The notes: a model not told the origin generated them from the sequence alone. 64,000 nucleotides of DNA from Aureimonas sp. OT7 (GCF_014844055.1 NZ_CP062167.1:1131501-1195500); one strand, 5' to 3'. Positions 28,195 through 37,892 are shown, numbered from the stretch's first letter. Numbers and translations are program-made.

Positions 28195-28989
28195 ATGGCA
28201 TATGCGGATTTTCTGTCATTTCCCGACCGGGCGCCGACATTGCCCGCCTGGTTCGCCGAGCCACGGGTGCTAAGCCTGGATCGGCATGCCGATCTCGGCG
28301 TGCGGCGCAGCGGCAACCTGCGCTTTGCCGCCACTATCGAGACGGCGCCCCTGGCCTTGAGCGAATTCGGTGCAGCCATGCGCTGCTATCCCATCTGCTT
28401 CACGCAGGGCGACGACCCCGCGCCTGTGGCGGTCATGGCGCTCGAAAAGGGGCGCAACCTTTTCGTCGATGCGCTCGGCGGCTGGAAGCGAGACCACCAT
28501 GTTCCCTCCTGCCTCAGCCGATACCCGCTTGCCGCGCTGGCGGGCCATGACGGCAGGATCCGGCTCTACGCCGATTTTTCCAGTGGCCGCCTCGTCCGGA
28601 TGCGGCCCGGCATGGACGAGGACGTCGACCCCATCTTCGAGCCATCCGGCGGTTTGTCCTCCTTCGGAAAATCGTCGGTCATTCGCAGCCAGCTTGCAGA
28701 GCGAAGCCTTGCTGATTCCGCCGAACTGGGGCGGGCGCTTGCCGAGGCAGGCGCCCTGACGCCCTGTAAGGCGCCGGGTATCGGCGATGCCGGACAGGCG
28801 CTCCGCGAAGATCTCCTCTGCGTCGACGAGGGGGCCCTGAACAGCCTGCCGGCGGCGCTGCTGGCCGAATTCGCCCGCCGAGGCTGGCTCGAGCCGATCG
28901 TCCTGTCCATCGTCTCGCGCCAGAACTGGCACGCCCTGGCCCAGATGGCCCATCGATACAACCCGACGGGGCGCGCCCGCGCCGCCTGA
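28195..28989 (+). CDS. SapC-family protein
   Basis: The 264-residue protein resembles the SapC family in its middle: CYPICFTQGDDPAPVAVMALEKG, the GGWKRDHHVPSCLSRYPLA stretch and FEPSGGLSSFGK. It has no signal peptide or membrane helix. SapC was first named for a Campylobacter surface-layer locus, but the role of alphaproteobacterial members is unknown. ATG 28195 has AAGGGGTGAG just upstream. It is convergent with the next gene, 9 bp apart. Confidence 0.75.
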   Translation: MAYADFLSFPDRAPTLPAWFAEPRVLSLDRHADLGVRRSGNLRFAATIETAPLALSEFGAAMRCYPICFTQGDDPAPVAVMALEKGRNLFVDALGGWKRDHHVPSCLSRYPLAALAGHDGRIRLYADFSSGRLVRMRPGMDEDVDPIFEPSGGLSSFGKSSVIRSQLAERSLADSAELGRALAEAGALTPCKAPGIGDAGQALREDLLCVDEGALNSLPAALLAEFARRGWLEPIVLSIVSRQNWHALAQMAHRYNPTGRARAA

Positions 28990-28998
28990 GGGCGTCGT

Positions 28999-30255
28999 CT
29001 AGAACGGGCGCGGCCCCATCAGCTCCGCGTCGGCCCGTGCCGGTGCATCGGCGTAGCCGGACACAGCAAGGTTGAAGGCCCGGGCACCGGAGGTGTCGGC
29101 GCCGGGCCAGACCGGCCGGACAAGGCCGCCCTCCATCAGCAGCACCAACGACTGGTTCAAAAGCCCGGGCCGGCCGGAAAACGGCTGGAGACGCTGCAAC
29201 TCGTCGAAGCTCCGGTCGCCTGCCGCGAAGGCGTCGAGAAGCGGAGCGAAGATCGCGGCGGCGCCCTCCACGGGCCCCACCCGGGTCTGAACCGTGACGG
29301 CACCGCCGGCAATGTCCGCCATGCGGCGGAACCGCAAGCCGGCAAGCGCCTCCATATGAGCCTGGGGGGTAAGTGGCCGGCCGTTCTTCACATAGAGATC
29401 GCGGCGCAGGGCCTGGTCCCGGGCGATGTCCTTCAACACTTCGCGCAGGGGCACGCGATCGAGCCCGTCCAGCGCGGCGAGGCAATCCTGAGGCAGGGAC
29501 ATGCGGTCGACATTCTCGATGGGGGTGGCGCTGCCGGCGAAGGTGCATCCGCGCGCCGCCATCGCTGCGATCACATCGCCGCTCGACAGGGGCTCGAACG
29601 TATCGCCTGCCAGTTCGTGAGCGATATAGGCATCGGGCTGGTTCGCCAGACTGTCCCATGATGTCCCGGCCTGGGGATGGGCGAGGAACAGGCCCGCGCC
29701 ACGCCGCATGCGCGCCAGAAGCGGCCGGGTCTTGTCAAGGCGCTCCATCGGCGTGCCACCCGGCGCCGCGGCCCGCATCGCGGCGTTGAGCGCGGAGAAG
29801 GTGGAGGCGCCCGGCTGGCAGGCATAATGAAGATAGGCGATGCCTCCATCCTTCAACGCCGCGCCGACAAACCGGAAGATCGCTTCGCGGACATCCGCCG
29901 GCACCCAGGACAGGACGCCATGCACGACGACGATATCGTAGGTGCGGGGCGGGTTCTCCGCGAGCCGGCGGATGTCGGCGGTGGCGAAGCGGATATTGCC
30001 GAGGCCGGCGCTGTCCGCCAGCCGTCCCGCCATTTCGATATGGCCCGCATCGGCATCGAAGCCATCGACCTCGGCGGACGGCACGGACGCCGCTGTCAGC
30101 GCCGCCGAATAGCCGGTGCCGCAAGCCAGGTCGCAAATGGCGAGCGGGCCGGCGGCCGGATGGCGGAAACCCAGCATGGCGGCAAGCGCCAGGAGCCATC
30201 CCGGAGAGGTCTCCCGCCAGGCGGTATGGATATAGGCTTGCGTGCGCGGCAACAT
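28999..30255 (-). CDS. Class I methyltransferase with methyltransferase regulatory domain
   Basis: The 418-residue protein has a Rossmann-type methyltransferase domain: CDLACGTGYSAALTAA is SAM motif I, DGFDADAGHIEMA the acidic loop, and VVHGVLSWVP a later motif. A C-terminal region (about 215-330, with LYVKNGRPLTPQAHMEALAG) resembles the MethyTransf_Reg domain. Similar proteins are often found near methylation or secretion loci, but no substrate is known. It is divergent from the TonB-receptor gene. Confidence 0.8.
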   Translation of the reverse strand: MLPRTQAYIHTAWRETSPGWLLALAAMLGFRHPAAGPLAICDLACGTGYSAALTAASVPSAEVDGFDADAGHIEMAGRLADSAGLGNIRFATADIRRLAENPPRTYDIVVVHGVLSWVPADVREAIFRFVGAALKDGGIAYLHYACQPGASTFSALNAAMRAAAPGGTPMERLDKTRPLLARMRRGAGLFLAHPQAGTSWDSLANQPDAYIAHELAGDTFEPLSSGDVIAAMAARGCTFAGSATPIENVDRMSLPQDCLAALDGLDRVPLREVLKDIARDQALRRDLYVKNGRPLTPQAHMEALAGLRFRRMADIAGGAVTVQTRVGPVEGAAAIFAPLLDAFAAGDRSFDELQRLQPFSGRPGLLNQSLVLLMEGGLVRPVWPGADTSGARAFNLAVSGYADAPARADAELMGPRPF

Positions 30256-30470
30256 TGCAACGCCCCCTCGATCGTGGCCGGACCCTGCCCGTCAACGATG
30301 CGTGACCAGCAATGTTGCCTTTTGGCATCACAAGTCACCAGTTGCAATAGTTGAGTATCCGAATCTACTTTTAGGTTTCGGGCTCCTGTGTCACATGGGA
30401 GCGAACCTGAAAGTCCGGGCAGTAGCCGCCGCCAGTCGCCACGGTTTTCCATTCCAGTTCTTCACCGGAT

Positions 30471-30493
30471 CCCGGCTTCTCCCAAAAGCCGGG
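30471..30493 (+). promoter_or_regulatory. Hairpin in the TonB-receptor leader
   Basis: CCCGGCTT pairs perfectly with AAGCCGGG around a 7-base loop, ending 26 bp before the start codon and just ahead of the GGAG site. It could affect translation or stability of the receptor mRNA. I found no convincing Fur, RirA or Irr box and no cobalamin-riboswitch core in the 264-base gap. Confidence 0.4.
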
Positions 30494-30519
30494 AAACGGC
30501 CTGCCTATGGAGATTCACC

Positions 30520-32784
30520 ATGTCGCGTACTCTTTCCAGCCGAACCGTCCTTCGCTCCGGTACCGCCCTCGGGCTGCTCGTCGCGCTTTCCGGGCCGATC
30601 GGCCACGCCGCAGCCCAGGAAGGGGTCGTTGCGCAGGAACAGATCGAGGAAGGCGAAAGCGTCCTTCCGGCGGGCGAGGCCATCGCGCTCGACGAGGTGC
30701 TGGTGCTTTCCGCGGACGAACAGTTGAAGCAGGCGCCGGGCGTTTCGATCATCACGGCCACCGACATCGATCATCGGCCGCCGGTCAACGATCTGTCCGA
30801 CATCATCCGCCGGCAGCCGGGCGTGAATCTCACGGGCAACTCGGCCTCGGGCGTGCGAGGCAACAACCGTCAGATCGATATTCGCGGCATGGGGCCGGAA
30901 AACACCCTGATCCTGATCGACGGCAAGCCTGTCCTGTCGCGCAATGCCATAAGGTACGGCCGCTCCGGCGAGCGTGACACGCGTGGCGATTCGAACTGGG
31001 TGCCGCCCGAGGCGGTGGAGCGCATCGAGGTGCTGCGCGGCCCGGCCGCCGCACGCTACGGCTCCGGCGCTGCCGGCGGTGTCGTCAACATCATCACCAA
31101 GCGTCCGGCCGAGCAGAGCGTCACCGTTTCTAGCTACGTCAACATTCCGCAGCACTCGGAAGAGGGCAAGACCTTCCGCGGCAACGTTTTCGCGGGCGGG
31201 CCACTGGGGCAGGACTTCGCCTATCGGGTCTATGGCAGCTACAGCAAGACCGACGCCGACGACCCGGCGATCAACGCCGAAGCGGCGCTGTTGCCGACCG
31301 ACATTCCAGCCGGACGCGAGGGAGTCGTCAACAAGGACGTGCGCGGCGTACTGACCTGGTACGCCAACGAGTCCAACGAGTTCGAATTCGAGGCGGGCTA
31401 CAGCCGGCAGGGCAACATCTTTACCGGCGACCGGCAGCTTTCCGGCACGACGGATGTCATCGAGGAACTGGCCGGCCAGGGCGAGGAGACCAACACGCTC
31501 TACCGGACCACGCTGGCGCTGACGCATCGCGGCAATTACGAGTTCGGCACCTCGAACTCCTATGTGCAATGGGAGAACACCCGCAACAACCGCTTCCTGG
31601 AGGGAACGGCCGGAAGCGGTGAAGGGGCGATCAGCAGCAATCTGGAGAAGGGCACGATCACGCTCGACAACTGGGCGGCGAAGTCGGAGTTCAACATCCC
31701 CTTCACCTATCACTTCGACCAGAACGTCACGGTGGGCGCCGAATTCCGCGGCGAGTACATGGACGACCCCGTGTCGCTGCGACAGGGGGTTGCCAGTGGC
31801 GTGGTCATCCCGGGCGTCCCGTCCAATCCCGCCGAACGCGACTCAAAGATCGACGCGCAGCTCTATGGCCTGTATCTCGAGGACAATATCCACGTCACGG
31901 ACAAACTGATCGTGACGCCGGGCATAAGGGGCGATTATCACAGCGAGTTCGGCGGCAATGCCAGCCCCAGCCTCAACGCCTCCTACGACCTGACCGACGA
32001 GATTTCGCTGAAGGCGGGTATCGCCCGCGCCTTCAAGGCGCCGAACCTGTACCAGCTGAACGAGAACTACGTCTATTTCACCATGGGCAATGGCTGCCCC
32101 ATCAACTTCCCGTCGCTCGGGCTCGGGTGCTACGTCATCGGCAATCCCGACCTGAAGGCCGAGACGAGCGTCAACAAGGAAGTCGGCATCAACTACATCA
32201 ACGACGCCGGATGGCAGGCGGGCCTGACCTACTTCCACAACGACTACAAGGACCGCATCACGGCGGGCGTGGTGCCGGTGGGTATTCTGGGGCGTGCGCA
32301 GCTTTTCCAGTGGGACAACACGCCGAAGGCGGTACTGTCCGGGCTCGAGGGCAACCTGCTGGTGCCGCTGCTGGACACCGTGAACTGGCGCACCAATGCC
32401 ACCTACATGCTGGAATCGGAAGACAAGGAAACCGGCAATCCGCTGTCCCTCGTGCCGGAATACACGATCAACACCGCGCTGGAATGGCAGGCCACGGAGC
32501 GCCTGTTCACCGCCCTGACACTCACCCATTACGGCAAGACGGAAGCGCCGTCCCGTAACGTCGTGACAGGCAGCCTCGCCGCCAATACGGACGACCTCGA
32601 TCCCTATACGCTGGTGGGCTTCAACGTGGACTTCCAGGCCAACGAGCAATTGCGGATCGGCGCCGGCGTCAGCAACATCTTCGACGAGCGGCTGTTCCGC
32701 AAAGGCAGCGGCAACGCGGCCGGCGCCGCGACCTTCAACGAACCCGGCCGCTCCTTCTACCTCAGGGTCAGCACGACGTTCTGA
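30520..32784 (+). CDS. FepA-like TonB-dependent outer-membrane receptor
   Basis: This is a 754-residue receptor with a signal peptide (to about residue 33). The plug domain covers about 60-190 (IRRQPGVNLTGNSASGVRGN, QIDIRGMGPENTLILIDG, NWVPPEAVERIEVLRGPAA), and a beta-barrel ends in the aromatic SFYLRVSTTF. The plug resembles catecholate-siderophore receptors of the FepA/PirA group. Substrate cannot be read from sequence. Ferric siderophore is most likely; a role in lanthanophore uptake for the nearby lut/xox genes is possible but unsupported beyond proximity. GGAG at 30508-30511 supports the start. Confidence 0.88.
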   Translation: MSRTLSSRTVLRSGTALGLLVALSGPIGHAAAQEGVVAQEQIEEGESVLPAGEAIALDEVLVLSADEQLKQAPGVSIITATDIDHRPPVNDLSDIIRRQPGVNLTGNSASGVRGNNRQIDIRGMGPENTLILIDGKPVLSRNAIRYGRSGERDTRGDSNWVPPEAVERIEVLRGPAAARYGSGAAGGVVNIITKRPAEQSVTVSSYVNIPQHSEEGKTFRGNVFAGGPLGQDFAYRVYGSYSKTDADDPAINAEAALLPTDIPAGREGVVNKDVRGVLTWYANESNEFEFEAGYSRQGNIFTGDRQLSGTTDVIEELAGQGEETNTLYRTTLALTHRGNYEFGTSNSYVQWENTRNNRFLEGTAGSGEGAISSNLEKGTITLDNWAAKSEFNIPFTYHFDQNVTVGAEFRGEYMDDPVSLRQGVASGVVIPGVPSNPAERDSKIDAQLYGLYLEDNIHVTDKLIVTPGIRGDYHSEFGGNASPSLNASYDLTDEISLKAGIARAFKAPNLYQLNENYVYFTMGNGCPINFPSLGLGCYVIGNPDLKAETSVNKEVGINYINDAGWQAGLTYFHNDYKDRITAGVVPVGILGRAQLFQWDNTPKAVLSGLEGNLLVPLLDTVNWRTNATYMLESEDKETGNPLSLVPEYTINTALEWQATERLFTALTLTHYGKTEAPSRNVVTGSLAANTDDLDPYTLVGFNVDFQANEQLRIGAGVSNIFDERLFRKGSGNAAGAATFNEPGRSFYLRVSTTF

Positions 32785-32870
32785 GGCGGCGGGCGGCGAA
32801 ATATCCGCACGCACACCTTGTGCCACCGTGTTCCCCGCACCTATGAGTGGGGAGCACGAGGGGGAACGAC

Positions 32871-33722
32871 ATGATCGATATCGCAATGGGGGAGGCGATC
32901 TGGCTCGCCTTGGCGCTTCTGGCCGGTGGGGCGGTCACCGGCCTCCTGGCCGGGGTATTCGGCGTCGGCGGCGGCGCCGTGGCGGTGCCGATCCTGTACG
33001 AGCTCTTCCGCATCCTGGGCGTTCCGGAAGATGTGCGCATGCCGCTGTGCATCGGCACATCCCTCGCCATCATCATCCCGACCTCGATCCGCTCCTTCAG
33101 CGCGCACCGGCGGCGCGGCGCGGTGGACATGTCGATCCTGAAAGTATGGGCGATACCGGTGGTACTGGGCGTTGCAGCCGGCAGCTTCATCGCCCGCTAT
33201 GCCCCGGCCGACCTGTTCAAGATCGTCTTCATCGTCGTGGCGGGCATATCGGCCGTCAAACTCCTGTTCGGCCGGGAAAGCTGGCGCCTCGGCCTGGACA
33301 TGCCCGGCCGAGTGGTGATGGTGATCTATGGCTGGATCATCGGCATCCTGTCGGCATTGATGGGCATCGGCGGCGGCCAGCTTTCGTCGCTTTTCATGAC
33401 CTTCTACAGCCGCCCCATCCATCAGGCTGTGGCAACCTCGTCGGGGCTTGGCGTCATCATCTCCATTCCCGGGACGATCGGCTACATCTATGCCGGCTGG
33501 CCGGCGGCGGCACAGTTCCCCGGTGTCGCGGCGCTGCAGCCCCCGCTTGCATTCGGCTACGTCTCGGTGATCGGCTTCGCGCTGTTTTCCGTCACCAGCG
33601 TCATCACCGCGCCGATGGGCGCCGCGCTGGCCCACAGGCTGAACAAGAAGCGGCTGGAAATGGCCTTCGGCGTCTTCCTGCTGCTGATCTGTGCGCGTTT
33701 CCTCTATTCGCTTTTCGCCTGA
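32871..33722 (+). CDS. TauE/SafE-family permease
   Basis: This is a 283-residue polytopic membrane protein with about eight hydrophobic segments. It carries the two family repeats VTGLLAGVFGVGGGAVAVPIL and ALMGIGGGQLSSLFM. The family exports or imports sulfur-containing anions such as sulfite or sulfoacetate; the substrate here is unknown. ATG 32871 follows a strong GAGGGGGAA site. pncB begins 11 bp after its stop, with the stop codon inside the GAGGTAG ribosome-binding site, so the two are probably cotranscribed. Confidence 0.85.
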   Translation: MIDIAMGEAIWLALALLAGGAVTGLLAGVFGVGGGAVAVPILYELFRILGVPEDVRMPLCIGTSLAIIIPTSIRSFSAHRRRGAVDMSILKVWAIPVVLGVAAGSFIARYAPADLFKIVFIVVAGISAVKLLFGRESWRLGLDMPGRVVMVIYGWIIGILSALMGIGGGQLSSLFMTFYSRPIHQAVATSSGLGVIISIPGTIGYIYAGWPAAAQFPGVAALQPPLAFGYVSVIGFALFSVTSVITAPMGAALAHRLNKKRLEMAFGVFLLLICARFLYSLFA

Positions 33723-33733
33723 GGTAGATTTCG

Positions 33734-35038
33734 ATGGTCGCGATCGACATCGCAACGCGCGTCTGGAACCATACGTTCAAGCTGGATCCGATCATCCGGA
33801 GCCTTCTCGATACCGATTTCTACAAGCTCCTGATGCTGCAGCTCATCTGGGGCCGCTATCGCGATACGCAGGTCACCTTCGAGCTGATCAACCGGACGGC
33901 CTCGGTGCGCATCGCCGACGAGATCGACGAAGCGGAGCTGCGCGCCCAACTGGACCATGCGCGCACGATCCGCTTCTCCAAGCGCGAGATGATCTGGCTG
34001 GCCGGCAACAGCTTCTACGGCAAATCGCAGATCTTCCGCTCCGACTTCCTGGACTGGTTGAGCGGCTTCGAATTGCCGCCCTACGAACTCAGCCGGCGCG
34101 ACGGCCAGTATGAGCTGCAGTTCCATGGCCCATGGACCCATACGATGATGTGGGAGATCCCGGCGCTCGCCATCATCAACGAGCTGCGCTCGCGCGCGGC
34201 GATGCGCGGCTTCAAGCGCTTCGAGCTGGACGTGCTCTACGCGCGCGCCAAGACGAAGATGTGGGAGAAGGTCGAGCGGCTGGCCGAGCTTCCCGATATC
34301 CGCATCTCGGATTTCGGCACGCGCAGGCGCCATTCCTTCCTGTGGCAGCGCTGGTGCGTGGAAGCGTTGAAGGAAAAGCTCGGAAGCCGCTTCTCCGGCT
34401 CGAGCAACGTGCTTCTGGCCATGGAAACCGACCTTGAGGCCATCGGCACCAACGCGCACGAGCTGCCGATGGTGGCCGCCGCGCTTTCGACGGACGACGC
34501 CAGCCTTCGCGAAGCGCCCTATCGCATGATGCAGGAGTGGCAGGACTGGTACGACGGCAACCTTCTGGTGGTGCTGCCCGATACATTCGGAACCCGGTCT
34601 TTCCTGGACAATGCGCCGGACTGGGTTGCCGACTGGACAGGCTTCCGGCCCGATTCCGCGCCGCCCATCGATGGCGGGGAGACGATCATGGACTGGTGGC
34701 GGCAGCGCGGGGTGGACCCCAGGGAGCGACTTCTGGTCTTTTCCGACGGGCTCGATATCGAGACCATCGAGGAAACCTACCGCCATTTCCATGGCCGCGT
34801 CCGCATGAGCTTCGGCTGGGGCACGAACCTGACCAACGATTTCAGGGGCGTCGCGCCTGAGCCGACCAACGGGCTGAAGCCCATTTCGCTCGTCTGCAAG
34901 GTCAAGGATGCGAACGGCCGCCCGGCGGTGAAGCTGTCGGACAACCCGGCCAAGGCGACGGGGCTGCCCTCCGAAATCGAGCGGTATCGCCGCGTCTTCG
35001 GAACCGAAGGGGCCATTCCACGCAAGGTGGAAGTTTAA
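33734..35038 (+). CDS. pncB: Nicotinate phosphoribosyltransferase
   Basis: PncB makes nicotinate mononucleotide for NAD salvage. The 434-residue protein has [16 protein letters not shown] at the start, the catalytic-region motif [15 protein letters not shown], and [23 protein letters not shown] and KPISLVCKV from the PRPP-binding barrel. Length matches the proteobacterial enzyme. It is coupled to the preceding TauE/SafE permease gene. Confidence 0.95.
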   Translation: MVAIDIATRVWNHTFKLDPIIRSLLDTDFYKLLMLQLIWGRYRDTQVTFELINRTASVRIADEIDEAELRAQLDHARTIRFSKREMIWLAGNSFYGKSQIFRSDFLDWLSGFELPPYELSRRDGQYELQFHGPWTHTMMWEIPALAIINELRSRAAMRGFKRFELDVLYARAKTKMWEKVERLAELPDIRISDFGTRRRHSFLWQRWCVEALKEKLGSRFSGSSNVLLAMETDLEAIGTNAHELPMVAAALSTDDASLREAPYRMMQEWQDWYDGNLLVVLPDTFGTRSFLDNAPDWVADWTGFRPDSAPPIDGGETIMDWWRQRGVDPRERLLVFSDGLDIETIEETYRHFHGRVRMSFGWGTNLTNDFRGVAPEPTNGLKPISLVCKVKDANGRPAVKLSDNPAKATGLPSEIERYRRVFGTEGAIPRKVEV

Positions 35039-35128
35039 GAAAAATCTTTCTCGCAATAGGATGGTTTCTGCGGCATGAACGCCTCGTATGCCGCCAGAAC
35101 GTCCAGATAACGCCAAAGGCCGAACGAC

Positions 35129-35950
35129 ATGAACGCTATCGTCAAGCCGCAGGATGAGGCGCAGCCGGTATTCCCTGTGCCCGCGAACGTCTTCGCCGAG
35201 ACGGTGACGGAAGTCCACCACTATACGGACAGCCTGTTCCGCTTCCGCATGACGCGGCCGGCCAGCTTCCGGTTCCGGACCGGCGAGTTTGCCATGATCG
35301 GCCTTCCCAATGCCGAAAAGCCGGTGTTTCGGGCCTATTCCATCGCCAGCCCGTCCTGGGACGAGGAACTGGAATTCTTCTCGATCAAGGTGCCGGGCGG
35401 CCCGCTGACCGAGCATCTGCAGAAGATCAAACCGGGCGATACGGTGCTGATGCGCAAGAAGCCCACGGGAACGCTCGTGCTCGACGCGCTCATTCCGGGC
35501 CGGCGCCTGTACCTGTTCTCGACCGGCACGGGCATCGCGCCGTTCGCCGGGGTCATCCGCGATCCCGAGACCTACGAGAAGTTCGAGAAGGTCATCCTGA
35601 CGCACACGACCCGCGAGACCGCGGAACTGCAGTACGGCAAGGATCTCGTGGCTTCCATCGCGGAAGACGAGATCCTGTCCGAGATCGTCGGGGACAAGCT
35701 TCTCTATCATGGGTCGGCCACCCGCGAGGGCGAGCCGCGCGGCCAGCGCATCACGACCATGATCGAGAATGGCTCGCTGTTCTCCGGCCTCGGCCTGCCG
35801 CCGCTGGACCCGGCCATCGACCGCGCCATGATCTGTGGCTCCATGGCGATGCTGAAGGATACGGCGGCACTCCTGGAGAAGGCCGGCCTGGAGGAAGGGG
35901 CCAACAACAAGCCCGCCACCTACGTGGTTGAACGCGCCTTCGTCGATTGA
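35129..35950 (+). CDS. fpr: Ferredoxin--NADP reductase
   Basis: This 273-residue flavoenzyme has the FAD-binding RAYSIASPSWDEELEFFSI stretch, the NADP domain start YLFSTGTGIAPFAGVIRDP and MICGSMAMLKD. The C-terminus YVVERAFVD is the short-tail form of alphaproteobacterial Fpr. It moves electrons between NADPH and ferredoxin/flavodoxin, often in oxidative-stress or iron-sulfur contexts. The ribosome-binding site is weak. A terminator-like hairpin follows the stop. Confidence 0.94.
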   Translation: MNAIVKPQDEAQPVFPVPANVFAETVTEVHHYTDSLFRFRMTRPASFRFRTGEFAMIGLPNAEKPVFRAYSIASPSWDEELEFFSIKVPGGPLTEHLQKIKPGDTVLMRKKPTGTLVLDALIPGRRLYLFSTGTGIAPFAGVIRDPETYEKFEKVILTHTTRETAELQYGKDLVASIAEDEILSEIVGDKLLYHGSATREGEPRGQRITTMIENGSLFSGLGLPPLDPAIDRAMICGSMAMLKDTAALLEKAGLEEGANNKPATYVVERAFVD

Positions 35951-35962
35951 TAGCAAGGGGCG

Positions 35963-35983
35963 GGGTGCCGCAGTGCGGCGCCC
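35963..35983 (+). terminator. Hairpin terminator after fpr
   Basis: GGGTGCCGC pairs with GCGGCGCCC (9 bp with one G-T) around AGT and is followed by TTCTC. It lies 12 bp after the fpr stop. Confidence 0.65.
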
Positions 35984-36013
35984 TTCTCGCAACGCTTTAA
36001 ACGGGGGCACGCC

Positions 36014-36256
36014 GTGCGCGCCATCTTCGTCCAGTTCAAGTGCCGGCCGGGCCGGGCCTATGCCGTGGCCGAAGCCCTCGTCGAGACGGTGGAGGAACTG
36101 TCGGAGGTTTATTCCACGTCCGGCCAGTTCGACCTGATCGCGAAGTTCTATCTCGATCCCGACAGCGATACGGGGCATTTCGTGACGGAGCGGCTGCAGA
36201 CGGTGGACGGCGTGTCGGACACGTTCACCACCGTCGCCTTCAAGGCGTTCCGGTAG
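36014..36256 (+). CDS. Stand-alone Lrp/AsnC ligand-binding (RAM) domain protein
   Basis: This 80-residue protein consists only of the alpha/beta RAM domain of Lrp/AsnC regulators: MRAIFVQFKCRPGRAYAVAEAL, SGQFDLIAKFYLD and VDGVSDTFTTVAFKAF. It has no DNA-binding half. Such proteins oligomerise and may bind amino acids or modulate full-length Lrp proteins. The GTG at 36014 follows a GGGG-rich site. It is the last gene before the PQQ/lanthanide island. Confidence 0.85.
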   Translation: MRAIFVQFKCRPGRAYAVAEALVETVEELSEVYSTSGQFDLIAKFYLDPDSDTGHFVTERLQTVDGVSDTFTTVAFKAFR

Positions 36257-36271
36257 TTTTCCCCGGCCGAA

Positions 36272-36288
36272 TCGGGAAATCTTCCCGA
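36272..36288. promoter_or_regulatory. Perfect 17-bp palindrome TCGGGAA-N3-TTCCCGA
   Basis: The palindrome lies 16 bp after the Lrp-domain gene and 92 bp before the MxaD-like gene, in the likely promoter of the three-gene operon that follows. Further TTTCC and TTCCC half-elements come just downstream. The same GGGAA-N3-TTCCC core recurs upstream of the lut-type beta-propeller gene at 49812-49824. It may be the binding site of a shared regulator. Confidence 0.6.
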
Positions 36289-36379
36289 AATCGTTTCCGA
36301 AATTCCCTTGGCCTTCCCATGATGGTGCGGACGGCATAGCGTTTGCCCCGGGCACCGATGCGTCTTGAGGGAGGATAGC

Positions 36380-36916
36380 GTGACACGTAGCCTGGTCGCG
36401 TTGACACTGGCCCTGACGGTCCTGCCGGGCATTGCCCTTGCGCACGGCCCGTCGCGGCAGAAGCATGCCACGTCCATCGAAGTCGACATGGCGCCGGCCG
36501 CCGTATGGCAGAAGATCGGCAATTTCGACGATCTGTCGTGGAATCCGCTGGTTGCCTCGGTCAAGGCCGAACCCGGCAACGCGGTGAACAGCGTGCGCGA
36601 GGTCACGTTGAAGGATGGCGGTGTCCTGCGACAGGAGCTTTACAAATACGATGCCAAGCGCATGAGCTACCAGATCCAGATGCCCGAGGTGGACACCGCG
36701 GTCCTGCCCGTGACCAATTACAGCGAGTTCCTGACGGTAAAGCCCGTGGCCGGAAGCGAGAAATCCGAAATCGAGATCCGCAGCGCCTATTACCGGGGTT
36801 ATCCGAACAACGAGCCGCCGGAAAACCTCAATGACAAGGCCGCCAACGATGCCGTCGCGGCCATGCAGGAAAAGGTTGTGGAGGGGCTGAAGGCCAGCCT
36901 GGAAAACGGGTCCTGA
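36380..36916 (+). CDS. Periplasmic SRPBCC protein, MxaD-like
   Basis: This 178-residue protein has a signal peptide (LALTVLPGIALA) and an SRPBCC/polyketide-cyclase-like fold (VDMAPAAVWQKIGNFDDLSWNP, VREVTLKDGGVLRQEL). Size, export and position beside methanol-oxidation genes match MxaD, which in methylotrophs aids electron transfer between methanol dehydrogenase and cytochrome cL. Here it would serve the XoxF system (inference). GTG 36380 follows GGGAGGATA. It heads a run with the beta-propeller and four-Cys genes. Confidence 0.75.
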   Translation: MTRSLVALTLALTVLPGIALAHGPSRQKHATSIEVDMAPAAVWQKIGNFDDLSWNPLVASVKAEPGNAVNSVREVTLKDGGVLRQELYKYDAKRMSYQIQMPEVDTAVLPVTNYSEFLTVKPVAGSEKSEIEIRSAYYRGYPNNEPPENLNDKAANDAVAAMQEKVVEGLKASLENGS

Positions 36917-36920
36917 TCCC

Positions 36921-37892
36921 ATGTCGGCGTCGGTCCTTGGCTGCATGGCGCTGGCGGCCGCCCTCCTGACGGCAACACACGCCCGGGCGGACACGGCCTA
37001 TGTCACCAACCAGTCGAGCGATGATCTGTCCGTCGTGGACCTGACGTCCATGCGTGTCGTGGCGACCATTCCCATCGGCGGCAAGCCCGCGGGTGTCGCC
37101 GTGCCGCCGGATGGGCGCCATGCCTATGTGACCAGCCCGGAATCCGGGACGCTCACCGTAATCGACACCGCGGCGGCCAGTGTTGCCCGCCGCATCGAGG
37201 TGAAGGGCGGGCCGCTGGGTGTCGCGGTGCATCCATCGGGGGCGCCGGTCTATGTGGCGGACTGGTATGACCATCGATTGTCGGTCGTAGACCCCAGGGA
37301 TGGGCGCATCGTCGCCGAGGTGGCGACCGGCCTTTCGCCATCGGGCGTCGCGGTATCGCCGGACGGCAAGCTGGTCGTGACGGCAGACCGGGATTCCAAC
37401 CGGATCTCCGTTTTCGAAACCGGCGGAATGTCGCTCGTGGGAACCGTCGCGGTGGGCGAGCGCCCGTTCGGCGTCGAGTTCTCGCCCGATGGCCGCCGGC
37501 TGCATGTCGCCAACGTCGTCTCCAACGACGTCAGCGTCGTCGATGTGGCCTCGCTGACGATACTGGCCAGCGTGCCCGTCGGCGACAGGCCCTATGCGAC
37601 GGCCACCGCATCCGGCCAGGTCTTCGCTACCGACCAGCACGGTGCGACGGTGAGCGTCTTCGACGCCGAAACCTTCGCGCCCACCGGGACGGTCGATGTC
37701 GGGGAATATCCGGAGGGCATCGCGGCTGCCGGGGATGGACGCGCGCTCTATGTCGTCAACTGGTTCGACAATACGTTGATGAAGATCGATGCTGTGACGT
37801 TGCAGCGTGTGGGCGAGGTGACGGTGGGCGACGGCCCGCGCGCCTTCGGCAAGTTCGTCGCCTATGACGGCGGACAGGGGAGGTCCGAATGA
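36921..37892 (+). CDS. Exported YVTN beta-propeller protein, PQQ-associated (copy 1)
   Basis: The 323-residue protein has a signal peptide (to ARADT) and about seven YVTN-type blades, for example AYVTNQSSDDLSVVDL, VAVPPDGRHAYVTSPESGTL and VAVHPSGAPVYVADWYDH. This is the TIGR03866-like family found with PQQ-dependent alcohol dehydrogenases. It is a second, diverged copy of the type encoded at 48778-49752. The function is unknown; a periplasmic scaffold or metal/cofactor-handling role is guessed. It overlaps the next gene by 4 bp. Confidence 0.82.
   Translation: MSASVLGCMALAAALLTATHARADTAYVTNQSSDDLSVVDLTSMRVVATIPIGGKPAGVAVPPDGRHAYVTSPESGTLTVIDTAAASVARRIEVKGGPLGVAVHPSGAPVYVADWYDHRLSVVDPRDGRIVAEVATGLSPSGVAVSPDGKLVVTADRDSNRISVFETGGMSLVGTVAVGERPFGVEFSPDGRRLHVANVVSNDVSVVDVASLTILASVPVGDRPYATATASGQVFATDQHGATVSVFDAETFAPTGTVDVGEYPEGIAAAGDGRALYVVNWFDNTLMKIDAVTLQRVGEVTVGDGPRAFGKFVAYDGGQGRSE

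Noticed and set aside
30365-30519. Cobalamin riboswitch upstream of the TonB-dependent receptor
   Set aside because: The B12-box and conserved core were not found; only a simple hairpin is present, and the receptor looks FepA-like rather than BtuB-like.
33704-36994. A minus-strand open frame of 1096 codons opposite pncB and fpr
   Set aside because: It is antisense to well-supported genes, has no recognisable domain and reflects high GC with few stops on the complementary frame.
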